DNA of 63,172 nucleotides from an uncultured Pelagibacteraceae bacterium (GTDB taxonomy: Bacteria > Pseudomonadota > Alphaproteobacteria > Pelagibacterales > Pelagibacteraceae): positions 1-63,172 of the forward strand of contig CACGLD010000003.1 in the NCBI GenBank assembly GCA_902573755.1, written 5' to 3'. This document shows positions 27,659 through 36,551 of the stretch, piece by piece. Every line of letters begins with the position of its first letter. Position 1 is the first letter of the stretch. The notes under the pieces were generated by a model that saw only the letters and a program-made list of their open reading frames with translations, did no database searches and was not told the DNA's origin. Both the position numbers and the translations under genes were made by a program.

Positions 27659-28303
27659 TTAATTTTTTTTTTTGATTTTTTTAATATTTATTAAAAATGA
27701 GTCTTCACTTGTTAAACTTTTCTTTTCTATATACTCCAGCTCCCAATTTTTTTTGGAATTTTTAAAAATTTTTTTCCCACTCTTCCCCATAAAAAAAATT
27801 AAATTTTTATATTTTGAAAAATTTTCATATACTAATTCTAAAACTACTGGCATTGGTTTAAATGCTCTTGACATTATCGTTCCTGTTTCTAAATTTTTTA
27901 TTTCAAAAATATTTTTTTGAAAAACTTTTGTGTTTAAATTTAATTTTTTTGAAACTTCCTTTAAAAAATGGCTTTTATGATAGCTTTTTTCATAAAGGTG
28001 CACATTCATATTATTTTTCATATTTTTTAGTATAATTGCCACGATTATACCTGGCATACCCCCTCCTGAACCTATATCAGTGGTTGTATTGCTATTTAAG
28101 TCAACAAAATCAATAATTTGTGCTGAATCTATAATATGACGGTCAATTATAGCCTTTTTTGATGCTGTATTTTGGCTAATTATATTGATTTTCTTATTTT
28201 TTTCAAGAATCATAGATATATAGTTTTCAAAGTCCAAAAATGTTTCACGTGAAACATTTAAGTGATTGATTCTAGAATAAGAATTTAAAATTTCCTGATC
28301 CAT
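27659..28303 (-). CDS. rsmG: 16S rRNA (guanine527-N7)-methyltransferase RsmG (GidB)
   Basis: The protein has 214 residues. SAM-binding motif TTDIGSGGGMPGI at about 73-85, and the N-terminal NVSRETF typical of RsmG. The DNA that encodes NVSRET (residues 16-21) is itself a perfect parS site, so coding and partition functions share sequence. It methylates N7 of G527 in 16S rRNA. Very Lys/Asn-rich towards the C-terminus. Overlaps mnmG by 1 bp; abuts parA. Confidence 0.95.
   Translation of the reverse strand: MDQEILNSYSRINHLNVSRETFLDFENYISMILEKNKKINIISQNTASKKAIIDRHIIDSAQIIDFVDLNSNTTTDIGSGGGMPGIIVAIILKNMKNNMNVHLYEKSYHKSHFLKEVSKKLNLNTKVFQKNIFEIKNLETGTIMSRAFKPMPVVLELVYENFSKYKNLIFFMGKSGKKIFKNSKKNWELEYIEKKSLTSEDSFLINIKKIKKKN
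28241..28256. other. parS: parS centromere site
   Basis: TGTTTCACGTGAAACA, a perfect 16-bp palindrome identical to the bacterial parS consensus. It lies inside rsmG, 47 bp from its start codon, 1.4 kb from parB and about 7.2 kb from the predicted origin. I found no second perfect copy in the window. Confidence 0.95.
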
Positions 28304-30174
28304 TAAGCTATATGCTTAATAGACTTTCTTTTGACATGTGACAACAAAATATATACAGCGGAAGGAGTTATTCCGTCAATTCTTAGAGCTTGACCCATTG
28401 TTTTGGGCTTTATCTCTTTAAATTTTGCTTTCACCTCATTAGATAAACCAGATAGGCTGTCATAATTAATTTTGTCTGGAATAATTAGGTTTTCGTCCCT
28501 CTTAAATGCTAAAATATCTGCTTTTTGCTTCTTTAAATATCCTCTGTAATGAGAGTTAATTTCCACTTGTTCATCAATTTCTTTGCTAAAAAAAGGTATA
28601 TCGGACCATATTTCCCTGATTTTATTCATATTAACACCTTTTTGAGTTAAAACTTCGCTAGATGATCTCAATATTCCGTCTTTTGCTATTTTTATTCCAA
28701 ATTTTTCAGCTTTAGATGGTGAAATCTTTGATTCGTTCATTTTTATATTAATTTGGCTGATTTTCTCAAATTTACTTAAATATATAGCTTTTCTATGATC
28801 ACCAATTACACCAATATCTATTCCCTTGGCAGTTAATCTTTGATCAGCATTATCTGATCTCAAACTCAATCGATATTCTGCTCTTGATGTAAACATTCTG
28901 TATGGCTCAGCTACTCCCTTGGTAACTAAATCATCAATCATGACTCCGATATAAGCATCGGATCTATCAAGTATGAATGGTTCTAATTTTTTAACGGACA
29001 AAGCAGCATTTATTCCAGCTATTAGGCCTTGTGCAGCAGCTTCCTCATATCCTGTTGTTCCATTAATCTGACCGGCTAGATAAAGGTTGCTTATCTTCTT
29101 TGTTTCAAGGGTTAAGAATAGTTCACGTGGATCTACATAGTCATATTCTATTGCATATCCTGGTCTTAATATAGTAACATTATCTAAACCATTGATATTA
29201 TTACATATTTCTTGCTGAACCTCAGCTGGAAGTGATGTTGAGATACCATTTGGGTAAATTGTATGATCATTTAGACCCTCAGGTTCTAAAAATATCTGAT
29301 GACGAACTTTATCTGCAAATTTTACTATTTTATCTTCTATTGATGGACAATATCTTGGGCCTACTCCTTTTATACTACCCGAGTACATAGCACTCTTTGA
29401 TAAATTCTTTTCTATAATTTTGTGAACCTTCTCATTTGTATATGTCATTCTACATGACACTTGTTTATTTAAATTTTTTTTTGTTAAGAATGAAAAAAAA
29501 TAAGGATCGTCATCTGCGAATTGTTCCTCTAAGTTTTCAAAATTAATTGTCCTTGAATCTAACCTTGGTGGTGTTCCGGTTTTTAATCTTCCAATTTTAA
29601 AGTTATATTTTGCTAATTGTTCACTCAAACCTGTAGAAGGTTTTTCATCGTATCTTCCAGCAGGAGTTCTTTCATCGCCTATATGTATCAAACCATTCAA
29701 AAAAGTCCCTGTTGTGAGTATTATCTTGTTAGATAGAACTTTCTTACCTTCTTTAGTTTCAAATCCACTTATTGAATTTTTATCAAAAATAAACTTTATT
29801 ACAGGATCGGAAAAAACACTTAAATTACAATAGTTTAGCAATATTTCTTGCATATATTTACGATAAAGTGATCTATCTGATTGAGTTCGTGGTCCTCTGA
29901 CTGCTGGCCCTCTACTTCTATTTAACAATCTAAATTGTATGCCTGATTTGTCTGCTACATCTCCCATAACACCATCAAGGGCATCTATTTCTCTAACCAA
30001 ATGACCTTTACCCAAACCTCCTATTGCCGGGTTACAGGACATCTCTCCAATAGTCTCTATTTTATGAGTAAATAGGGCAGTGTTCACTCCAAGACGAGCT
30101 GATGCTGCTGCAGCTTCACATCCAGCATGGCCTCCTCCAATTACAACTACATCAAATGACAAATCATTTTTCAT
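28303..30174 (-). CDS. mnmG: tRNA uridine-5-carboxymethylaminomethyl modification enzyme MnmG (GidA)
   Basis: An FAD protein of 623 residues, normal length. The dinucleotide-binding [10 protein letters not shown] begins at residue 13; [20 protein letters not shown] and [10 protein letters not shown] are family signatures, and the C-terminal helical domain that binds MnmE/tRNA is present. With MnmE it installs cmnm5 at wobble U34. A hairpin-bearing 117-bp gap separates it from mnmE. Confidence 0.98.
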   Translation of the reverse strand: MKNDLSFDVVVIGGGHAGCEAAAASARLGVNTALFTHKIETIGEMSCNPAIGGLGKGHLVREIDALDGVMGDVADKSGIQFRLLNRSRGPAVRGPRTQSDRSLYRKYMQEILLNYCNLSVFSDPVIKFIFDKNSISGFETKEGKKVLSNKIILTTGTFLNGLIHIGDERTPAGRYDEKPSTGLSEQLAKYNFKIGRLKTGTPPRLDSRTINFENLEEQFADDDPYFFSFLTKKNLNKQVSCRMTYTNEKVHKIIEKNLSKSAMYSGSIKGVGPRYCPSIEDKIVKFADKVRHQIFLEPEGLNDHTIYPNGISTSLPAEVQQEICNNINGLDNVTILRPGYAIEYDYVDPRELFLTLETKKISNLYLAGQINGTTGYEEAAAQGLIAGINAALSVKKLEPFILDRSDAYIGVMIDDLVTKGVAEPYRMFTSRAEYRLSLRSDNADQRLTAKGIDIGVIGDHRKAIYLSKFEKISQINIKMNESKISPSKAEKFGIKIAKDGILRSSSEVLTQKGVNMNKIREIWSDIPFFSKEIDEQVEINSHYRGYLKKQKADILAFKRDENLIIPDKINYDSLSGLSNEVKAKFKEIKPKTMGQALRIDGITPSAVYILLSHVKRKSIKHIA

Positions 30175-30211
30175 AACCCAAATCTATATGTGATTATATA
30201 ATTTACAAGAT

Positions 30212-30237
30212 AGGCTTAATTTTTTGTAAATTAGCCT
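30212..30237. repeat. Imperfect hairpin upstream of mnmG
   Basis: AGGCT (30212-30216) pairs with AGCCT (30233-30237) and AATTT with AAATT inside it, with one bulged T and a 5-base loop. It lies in the mnmE-mnmG gap; a second 8-bp inverted repeat (TTTATCAA/TTGATAAA) is next to it near 30239-30261. No U tract follows either stem in the direction of transcription, so neither is a standard terminator; a leader or processing element is possible. Confidence 0.35.
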
Positions 30238-30291
30238 TATTTATCAACGTTTTTTGATAAAAAAAGTGCAAAAAACCAGCAAAATAGAGTA

Positions 30292-31623
30292 TTACTTGCC
30301 GATACAAAAATCGTTGAAAATACTACCTAATATTTCCTCTACATCAACTTTTCCAACTATCATACCTAAATGTCTAGTAGCTAATCTTAAATCTTCTGCA
30401 GCTTTATCAAAATCTTCGATTTCTTTTTTTTGATTAAAGTTATTTAGATGATCCAAACACTGTTGCAGATGTTGTCTGTGTCTCTCTCTTGTAATTAAAA
30501 TATCATCACTTGTAATAAATTTATTTTTTAAATTATTTTTTATTTTTAAAATCAATTCTTCAATATTTTTATTTTCTTTTATTGAAATCAAAACATGATT
30601 TATTTTCTTAATTTCAGGATCAATATCTTTTTCTAAAAGGTCAGACTTATTTATAACTAAAATTGCATTTTCATGTAACAGATCCTTCAAAACATCAGTA
30701 AAATCAGGGCTTTTTGCGTCAATCACAACAAGTTTTAAATCTGCCTCTTCGGCTCTATTTAGAGATAATTTAATACCTTTTTTTTCTATCTCATTTTTAG
30801 AGTCTCTTATTCCGGCTGTATCTGAGATTATAACTGGATAACCATCTATATTTAGATGAGTCTCAATTACGTCTCTGGTTGTACCAGCAATTTCAGAAAC
30901 AATCGCTACATCTCTATTGGATAAATGATTTATTAAACTAGACTTACCAGCATTTGTTGGTCCAAGTATAGCAATTTTAAAACCTTCTCTAATTCTTTCT
31001 CCAACTTTTTGATCGTTTAATATTTTTTTAATTTTAGTTATTACTTCATCTGAACTATTTTTGATTTCATCTAAAATATTATCAGGCAGATCTTCCTCGG
31101 GAAAATCAATTTTCGCCTCAACATGTGATAAAATTTTTAAAAGTTTTTCTCTAAGAAAATTAAATTTATCAGATGATTTTCCATTCATGATTTTGATTGC
31201 TTGTTGCCTCTGAATTTCTGTTTCTGAAGAAATCAAATCAGCAATACTTTCTGCTTTAAGTAAATTTATTTTTCCATTTTGAAATGCTAGTTTTGTAAAT
31301 TCACCTGGCTCGGCTAATCTACAATTTTGTATATCTGAAAGAGAGGAGTGCAGGGCATCCACAACAGCTTTACTGCCATGGACTTGAATTTCAGCCATAT
31401 CCTCGCCTGTGTAGCTCTCAGGCCCAGGAAACCAAAGAATTAGTCCCTCATCAATCAGTTCAGAAGTGTTGATTTTGTTGATTTTTCTTAATGTTGCTAC
31501 TCTCGGCTTTGGTGGCTCTTTGCCAGTTAAAATTTTAATTGCTTTTGAGGCGTCTTGTCCTGAAAGTCTTATAACAGCCACTCCTGATATACCAGGACCA
31601 GTCGATAAAGCATAAATTGTCAT
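30292..31623 (-). CDS. mnmE: tRNA modification GTPase MnmE (TrmE)
   Basis: The protein has 443 residues. N-terminal TIYALSTGPGISGVAVIRLSG (folate-binding domain), the G domain with P-loop GPTNAGKSS at 221-229, DTAG at 268-271 and NKSD, and the invariant C-terminal CIGK with its modification-essential Cys. Partner of MnmG in wobble uridine modification. The G1 loop reads PTNAGKS rather than the usual PNAGKS, a small deviation. Lies 62 bp downstream of rho. Confidence 0.98.
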   Translation of the reverse strand: MTIYALSTGPGISGVAVIRLSGQDASKAIKILTGKEPPKPRVATLRKINKINTSELIDEGLILWFPGPESYTGEDMAEIQVHGSKAVVDALHSSLSDIQNCRLAEPGEFTKLAFQNGKINLLKAESIADLISSETEIQRQQAIKIMNGKSSDKFNFLREKLLKILSHVEAKIDFPEEDLPDNILDEIKNSSDEVITKIKKILNDQKVGERIREGFKIAILGPTNAGKSSLINHLSNRDVAIVSEIAGTTRDVIETHLNIDGYPVIISDTAGIRDSKNEIEKKGIKLSLNRAEEADLKLVVIDAKSPDFTDVLKDLLHENAILVINKSDLLEKDIDPEIKKINHVLISIKENKNIEELILKIKNNLKNKFITSDDILITRERHRQHLQQCLDHLNNFNQKKEIEDFDKAAEDLRLATRHLGMIVGKVDVEEILGSIFNDFCIGK

Positions 31624-31685
31624 TCAGAGATTATATCTTCAAATTTATGTCTCTGTAAAACTTAAAATTGTAATGAAAAATTCTT

Positions 31686-32954
31686 TTAAGCTGGTTTATT
31701 CATTGAGTTAAAAAACTCAGCGTTATTTTTTGTGTCTTTTAATTTTGAGTTAATAAACTCTATGGCATCCATGGTTCCCATTGGAGCAATTATTCTTCTA
31801 AGCACGTTCATTTTTTGTAGATCATTTTTATCAAATAATAATTCTTCTCTTCTTGTGCCCGATTTTGTTATATCAATCGCTGGGTATATTCTTTTATCTG
31901 CGATTTTTCTATCTAGTATTGTTTCGCTATTACCTGTTCCTTTAAATTCTTCAAAAATAACTTCATCCATTCTGCTTCCTGTATCAATTAAAGCTGTGGA
32001 GATAATTGTTAATGAACCACCTTCCTCAATGTTTCTTGCTGCACCGAAAAATCTTTTAGGTCTTTGTAGTGCATTTGCATCAACACCCCCTGTTAAAACT
32101 TTACCAGAGCTAGGTATTACTGCGTTATAAGCTCTTCCTAAACGTGTTATAGAATCTAACAAAATAATAACATCTTTTTTATGCTCAGTAAGCCTTTTTG
32201 CTTTTTCAATAACCATTTCGGCTACTGCTACGTGCCTTTGAGCTGGTTCATCAAAAGTGGAGCTAATTACTTCACCTTTTACTGTTCTTTGCATATCAGT
32301 TACCTCTTCTGGACGCTCATCGATCAGCAGCACCATAAGATAACATTCTGGATAATTTTTTGCTATTGAGTTTGCAATACTTTGCAAAATCATTGTCTTA
32401 CCAGCTTTAGGTGGAGAAATAATTATAGATCTTTGTCCCTTTCCGATTGGACTAACCAGATCAATAAGTCTTGGGGTTAAATCTTGTTTTTTTTCAACTT
32501 TTGTGGTTTCGACTTCCATCACCAGCTGCTTGTCTGGGTATAAGGGGGTTAAGTTATCAAATGCAATTTTATGTCTTGCTTTTTCTGGTTCTTCAAAATT
32601 TATCTTACTAACTTGTAATAACGCAAAATATCTTTCTCCTTCTTTAGGTGCTCTCACTGGACCTTCTACAGTATCTCCAGTTCTTAAACCAAATTTTCTA
32701 ATCTGACTTGGGCTTACATAAATATCATCTGGTCCTGGTAAATAATTTGACTCCATTGCTCTTAGAAAACCAAAGCCGTCTTGTAATAACTGCAATACAC
32801 CTACGCCAGTAATTTCCTCTTTTTCGGCAACTTTTTTAAGTATTGCAAAAAGTATTTCTTGTTTTCTTAATGTGCTGGCATTTTCTATACCAAGCTCTTC
32901 TGCTTGTGTAATAAGCTGTTCAGATGATTTTAGTTTTAGTTCTTGAATATTCAT
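31686..32954 (-). CDS. rho: Transcription termination factor Rho
   Basis: The protein has 422 residues. N-terminal helical and RNA-binding (CSD) domain with [22 protein letters not shown] broken across about 60-81, Walker A PPKAGKT at 181-187, Walker [17 protein letters not shown] hexameric RNA helicase that ends transcription at sites without hairpins; important here because only two intrinsic terminators are visible in 63 kb. A perfect inverted repeat sits just before its start. Confidence 0.99.
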   Translation of the reverse strand: MNIQELKLKSSEQLITQAEELGIENASTLRKQEILFAILKKVAEKEEITGVGVLQLLQDGFGFLRAMESNYLPGPDDIYVSPSQIRKFGLRTGDTVEGPVRAPKEGERYFALLQVSKINFEEPEKARHKIAFDNLTPLYPDKQLVMEVETTKVEKKQDLTPRLIDLVSPIGKGQRSIIISPPKAGKTMILQSIANSIAKNYPECYLMVLLIDERPEEVTDMQRTVKGEVISSTFDEPAQRHVAVAEMVIEKAKRLTEHKKDVIILLDSITRLGRAYNAVIPSSGKVLTGGVDANALQRPKRFFGAARNIEEGGSLTIISTALIDTGSRMDEVIFEEFKGTGNSETILDRKIADKRIYPAIDITKSGTRREELLFDKNDLQKMNVLRRIIAPMGTMDAIEFINSKLKDTKNNAEFFNSMNKPA

Positions 32955-32965
32955 GATTAATTTTT

Positions 32966-32981
32966 TGATAAGGACTTATCA
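32966..32981. promoter_or_regulatory. Inverted repeat in the rho leader
   Basis: TGATAAGGACTTATCA (plus reading) is a perfect 7-bp-arm inverted repeat ending 11 bp upstream of the rho start codon. As RNA it would form a 6-bp stem with a 4-base loop near the ribosome binding site. Could be an operator or a translational control element; Rho is autoregulated in other bacteria. Confidence 0.35.
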
Positions 32982-33020
32982 GATACCTTTAATATATATA
33001 CTGCTGTCGTTATTTCAACC

Positions 33021-33455
33021 CTAGATTGGCTTAAAAATTGCTAAAAATACAACAATAATCAAGATTACAGTGGGTATTTCATTAATAATTCTAAAGAATT
33101 TTGAAGATCTTGTGTTTGTAGAATTTTTTAGAGCAACAAGACATTTTCCTAAATAATCATTGTATGCTGATAACAATATCACCAAGACAATTTTTATTTG
33201 AAACCATAATTGAGAAAAAATGTCTATTCCATTGAGATAAATTAATACTAACCCAAAAACCCAAGTAAAAATCATTGCAGGTCGCATAATGTAAAAAAAT
33301 AATTTTTTTTCCATTACCTCAAATATGTCGGTTGCTTCTTTTTTCTCTTTATTTTCAACATGGTAAACAAAAATTCTAGGAAGATATAAAAGACCAGCCA
33401 TCCAAGAAACCAAAGCAATTAAATGTAAAGATTTAAATAATAAATAGGAATTCAT
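33021..33455 (-). CDS. hemJ: Protoporphyrinogen IX oxidase HemJ
   Basis: The protein has 144 residues with four hydrophobic helices. The opening KSLHLIALVSWMAGLLYLPR contains the conserved His of the HemJ (UPF0093) family, with YHVEN following. It is an inner-membrane, quinone-linked oxidase that converts protoporphyrinogen IX to protoporphyrin IX. The start is 3 bp after hemH, which performs the next step. Confidence 0.93.
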   Translation of the reverse strand: MNSYLLFKSLHLIALVSWMAGLLYLPRIFVYHVENKEKKEATDIFEVMEKKLFFYIMRPAMIFTWVFGLVLIYLNGIDIFSQLWFQIKIVLVILLSAYNDYLGKCLVALKNSTNTRSSKFFRIINEIPTVILIIVVFLAIFKPI

Positions 33456-33458
33456 ATA

Positions 33459-34454
33459 TCAGATATTTCTTTCGATTAACGAGTTTAGTAAAGTTATATG
33501 ATCACTATTATCATTTAAACATGGTACCATATCAAAATTTTCTCCTCCTGAATTTAAAAAACTTTCTTTGGCTTGAATTTGAATTTCCTCTAAAGTCTCC
33601 ACACAATCAGATGCAAAGCCTGGGCAAATTGTAAGAACTTTTTTGATACCCTCTTTGGGTAAATTTTCCAGAGTCTTGTCAGTATATGGTTGGAGCCATT
33701 CTTGTGGACCAAATCTTGACTGAAATGTAGTTCTAATTTCAGTTGAAGTAAATTTTTCTGAAATAAGTCTTGTCGTTTTATGACAATAACAATGATAAGG
33801 ATCACCTTTATCAAAATATTTTTTTGGTATCCCGTGGTAAGAGGCTATAATTAGGTCTGGTTTCCAATTAATTTCTTTTATTTTTTTGTTAATCGAATTA
33901 ACAAGCGCATCAATGTAGAGCGGGTCGGATTCGTAATGAGGAATTATTTTTAAAGAAGGTTGCCACCTCATTTTCATTAAAGTTCTGTATACTTCATCAC
34001 AAACTGTTGCTGTTGTAGCTGCTGCGTATTGAGGATAAAGCGGAAGTATCACCAAGTTTTCACAACCCATTTTATGTAATTTATGAATTTTGCTTTTAAT
34101 ACTCGGATTTCCATATCTCATTGCAAAATCTATAATAATATTTTCTTTTGATAGTGAGTTTGAAATTTTTTCACTTTGCTTTTTCGTATAATAAAGAAGT
34201 GGTGACATATTTTCATCCTTCATCCAGATTTCTTTATATGCTTTAGCAGTTTTAGAGGGTCTAAAATTTAAAATAAATAGATTTAAAATTATTTGCCAAA
34301 CTAACGGATTTACCTCGATAACTCTTCTATCAGAAAGAAATTCTTTTAAATATTTTCTTATATCAAGCCAATTAGTAGAATCGGGTGTACCTAAATTAAT
34401 TATAAGCACACCAGTATTACCGTGTTTTATTGATGGGTGATTTTTTTCGATCAT
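33459..34454 (-). CDS. hemH: Ferrochelatase
   Basis: The protein has 331 residues. GVLIINLGTPD near 15-25, IASYHGIPKKY with the metal-binding His, FQSRFGPQEWLQPYTDKTLE and a C-terminal GFASDCVETLEEI with the conserved Glu. It inserts ferrous iron into protoporphyrin IX at the inner face of the membrane. No C-terminal Cys cluster. Overlaps hemE by 4 bp, forming hemE-hemH-hemJ. Confidence 0.97.
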   Translation of the reverse strand: MIEKNHPSIKHGNTGVLIINLGTPDSTNWLDIRKYLKEFLSDRRVIEVNPLVWQIILNLFILNFRPSKTAKAYKEIWMKDENMSPLLYYTKKQSEKISNSLSKENIIIDFAMRYGNPSIKSKIHKLHKMGCENLVILPLYPQYAAATTATVCDEVYRTLMKMRWQPSLKIIPHYESDPLYIDALVNSINKKIKEINWKPDLIIASYHGIPKKYFDKGDPYHCYCHKTTRLISEKFTSTEIRTTFQSRFGPQEWLQPYTDKTLENLPKEGIKKVLTICPGFASDCVETLEEIQIQAKESFLNSGGENFDMVPCLNDNSDHITLLNSLIERNI

Positions 34455-35455
34455 TTAAAATCTTTTACAATTTTAATTAAGTTTTCAACCATTTCTGGAT
34501 TTGTTTCAGGCATAATACCATGACCAAGATTAAATATATATGGATGGTCCCGAAAAATTTCCAAGTATTTAGAAGTCTCTTTTTTTAATGTTTCTTTATC
34601 TGTTAATAAAATTTTAGGATCTAAACCTCCTTGTATGGGTATTTTTATATCCTTGAGTATATTTTTTGGATCAACATTATAATCGATGTTAACAGCATCA
34701 GGTTTAACAATGTCACAAAATTCTTTATAATTCTTTATTTCCCTAGGAAAACATATTACTGGTACATTTAAAGATTTTACATAATTTACCAAATTTAAAG
34801 TTGGGGCATAAACGTAATTTGGTAAATCTTTTTCCTCCAATAAACCAGCCCAACTATCAAAAATTTGAATTACATTTGCACCATTATCAATTTGATTCTT
34901 TATGTGAACCTTTAGAAATTTTTCAATAATTAATAAGATTCTGTTAATTAAAAATTCATCTTGAAAAAAATTTTTTTTTAGGTTTTTTTTAGGAGACTGT
35001 TGATTGATCATATAAACTAATAATGTCCAAGGAGCACCAACAAAACCAATGGTATTTTTATTGTTTAAACTGGTGTTAGAACTAACTTTTTTTATTGCTT
35101 TGTATACACGATGTATTTTTTCTACAAAATCGACTTCATCGATCTTAGCAATCTCATTCAAGTTTAATTCTCCTAATTTTGGTCCAAAGTTTTTCTCAAA
35201 TTCCACTTTTTGGCCTAATCCATATGGAATCATTAAGATATCTGAAAATATTATTGCAGCATCCAGATCAAATCTTTTCAATGGTTGTAGAGTTATTTCT
35301 GAAGATAAATCATCATTTAAACACAAATTAATAAAATTAGGATTTTCTTTTCTTATTTCTCTAAATTCTGGTAAATACCTACCTGCCTGTCTCATAATCC
35401 ATATAGGATTAAACGAAGTATCTTTATTAACTATTATTTTGTTTAAAGGTTTCAT
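34451..35455 (-). CDS. hemE: Uroporphyrinogen decarboxylase
   Basis: The protein has 334 residues. N-terminal PIWIMRQAGRYLPEFREIR holds the substrate-binding Arg motif; FVGAPWTLLVYM and C-terminal FNLGHGIMPETNPEMV are also family signatures. Decarboxylates uroporphyrinogen III to coproporphyrinogen III in the cytoplasm. Its start borders the predicted origin; in Caulobacter hemE flanks the origin in the same way and is transcribed away from it. Confidence 0.98.
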   Translation of the reverse strand: MKPLNKIIVNKDTSFNPIWIMRQAGRYLPEFREIRKENPNFINLCLNDDLSSEITLQPLKRFDLDAAIIFSDILMIPYGLGQKVEFEKNFGPKLGELNLNEIAKIDEVDFVEKIHRVYKAIKKVSSNTSLNNKNTIGFVGAPWTLLVYMINQQSPKKNLKKNFFQDEFLINRILLIIEKFLKVHIKNQIDNGANVIQIFDSWAGLLEEKDLPNYVYAPTLNLVNYVKSLNVPVICFPREIKNYKEFCDIVKPDAVNIDYNVDPKNILKDIKIPIQGGLDPKILLTDKETLKKETSKYLEIFRDHPYIFNLGHGIMPETNPEMVENLIKIVKDFK

Positions 35456-35493
35456 AAAAAAATATTATTAATTATTGTAGTTGTAATATATCT

Positions 35494-35608
35494 TGTGAAT
35501 AAAGGTGATTATTTTTTGTGAACATTATATTCACACTTTATCATCATTTTATGTGACTAAAATTGTTTAAAATGAAGCTTTTTTTGTCATATTAATTTTT
35601 GTGGATTG
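35494..35608. promoter_or_regulatory. Cluster of DnaA-box-like sites
   Basis: Against TTATnCACA / TGTGnATAA: TGTGAATAA at 35494-35502 is exact; ATATTCACA at 35527-35535 and TGTGACTAA at 35552-35560 have one mismatch; TGTGAACAT at 35517-35525 and TGTGGATTG at 35600-35608 have two. Four of the five share the TGTGA core. Confidence 0.6.
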
Positions 35609-35661
35609 TTTTAACCTATTTATTATTAATGTTAATAAATTGTAGTTTTTACCAGGTTAAT

Positions 35662-35676
35662 TTAAGAAATTTTTAA
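35662..35676. promoter_or_regulatory. CtrA-type box 1 (TTAA-N7-TTAA)
   Basis: TTAAGAAATTTTTAA is an exact match to the CtrA consensus. In such AT-rich DNA one copy could be chance; its place in the predicted origin, where CtrA represses initiation in Caulobacter, makes it worth recording. Confidence 0.4.
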
Positions 35677-35709
35677 ATTGTGTAATTTAATTAAAATAAT
35701 ACAAATTTG

Positions 35710-35724
35710 TTAACGATTTATTAA
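35710..35724. promoter_or_regulatory. CtrA-type box 2, overlapping the ppsR start
   Basis: TTAACGATTTATTAA is an exact TTAA-N7-TTAA match whose last A is the first base of the ppsR ATG. The left half TTAACGAT is close to the extended TTAACCAT form. Second exact copy within 63 bp of box 1. Confidence 0.42.
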
Positions 35725-36551
35725 TGAGTAATACATATCAAATATATTTAATTTCGGACTCAACGGGTGAAACCTTAGATAGAATTTTTTTAGCTCTTAA
35801 GGCTCAATTTCTAAATATAAAATATAAAGTTCATTCTTATTCTTTTACAAGAACAGAGAACCAAATTTTAAAAATTTTAAAAGATGCAGAAGAAAACACA
35901 AACGCAATAATTTTGTATACTATTGTCGATAATAATTTGGCTAAGTATTTAGCCAATGTAAGCGAAGATAAAAAAATTCCGTGTTTTGGTGTTCTTGGAA
36001 ATTTAATTTTAAATTTTTCAAAAATTCTCAATCAAAAAGCAACTCATGAACCAAGCGGCCAACATATATTAAACGAAGAATATTATGATAGAATAGAAGC
36101 AATTCAATTTACAATGAATCATGATGACGGGAATTTGATAAATGAAGTACACAAATCCGATATCATTCTTGTAGGTGTAAGCAGAACAAGCAAAACACCC
36201 ACATCAATTTATTTAGCCAACAAAGGATTTAAAACATCAAACATTCCTTTAGTAAATGAACATTCGTTACCAGAAATTCTTAAGAAAAATCCTAAAATGG
36301 CATGTGTAGTAGGATTAAGTACTGAACCAGAGAGATTGGCTGACTTAAGAAAGAATAGAATGAATTCTTTAAAAGAGACAGAGAACATACAATACACAGA
36401 CTTAGAAAACATCAAAAAAGAGGTTTTAGAAGCGAAAAAAACATTTCAAAAATATAAATGGCCCCTTATAGATGTAACAAGGAAGTCCGTTGAGGAAACG
36501 GCTGCTTCTATAATTAAAATCCACGAAATATATACAAACAATGCTAGATAA
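35724..36551 (+). CDS. ppsR: PEP synthase/pyruvate phosphate dikinase regulatory kinase-pyrophosphorylase (DUF299)
   Basis: The protein has 275 residues. Opening ISDSTGETLDR and the P-loop-like GVSRTSKTPTSIYLANKG near 150-167 define the DUF299 family. Members switch PEP synthase or PPDK off and on by ADP-dependent phosphorylation and Pi-dependent dephosphorylation of a Thr. The target enzyme is not in this window. First gene to the right of the origin, as in Caulobacter; no ribosome binding site is visible before the ATG. Overlaps maf by 11 bp. Confidence 0.96.
   Translation: MSNTYQIYLISDSTGETLDRIFLALKAQFLNIKYKVHSYSFTRTENQILKILKDAEENTNAIILYTIVDNNLAKYLANVSEDKKIPCFGVLGNLILNFSKILNQKATHEPSGQHILNEEYYDRIEAIQFTMNHDDGNLINEVHKSDIILVGVSRTSKTPTSIYLANKGFKTSNIPLVNEHSLPEILKKNPKMACVVGLSTEPERLADLRKNRMNSLKETENIQYTDLENIKKEVLEAKKTFQKYKWPLIDVTRKSVEETAASIIKIHEIYTNNAR

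Larger units (their letters stand above)
35456..35723. other. oriC: Probable chromosomal replication origin (oriC)
   Basis: A 268-bp gene-free, very AT-rich gap between divergent hemE and ppsR. These two genes flank the known origin of Caulobacter crescentus and its Rickettsia counterpart. The gap holds one exact DnaA box (35494-35502), two one-mismatch boxes and two weaker ones, an AT-rich stretch at about 35611-35720 suitable for unwinding, and two CtrA-type TTAA-N7-TTAA boxes. Genes point away from it on both sides (26.0-35.4 kb all minus, 35.7-39.1 kb all plus), and parABS is about 7-9 kb away. No hairpin or ORF explains it. Inferred, not shown by function. Confidence 0.75.

Noticed and set aside
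29115-29140. Second parS-like sequence near AGTTCACGTGGATC in mnmG
   Set aside because: Only the CACGTG centre matches; the flanking arms do not.
30175-30291. Origin-like features in the mnmE-mnmG gap
   Set aside because: Only two-mismatch DnaA-like words are present and both flanking genes run in the same direction; the hemE-ppsR gap is much better supported.
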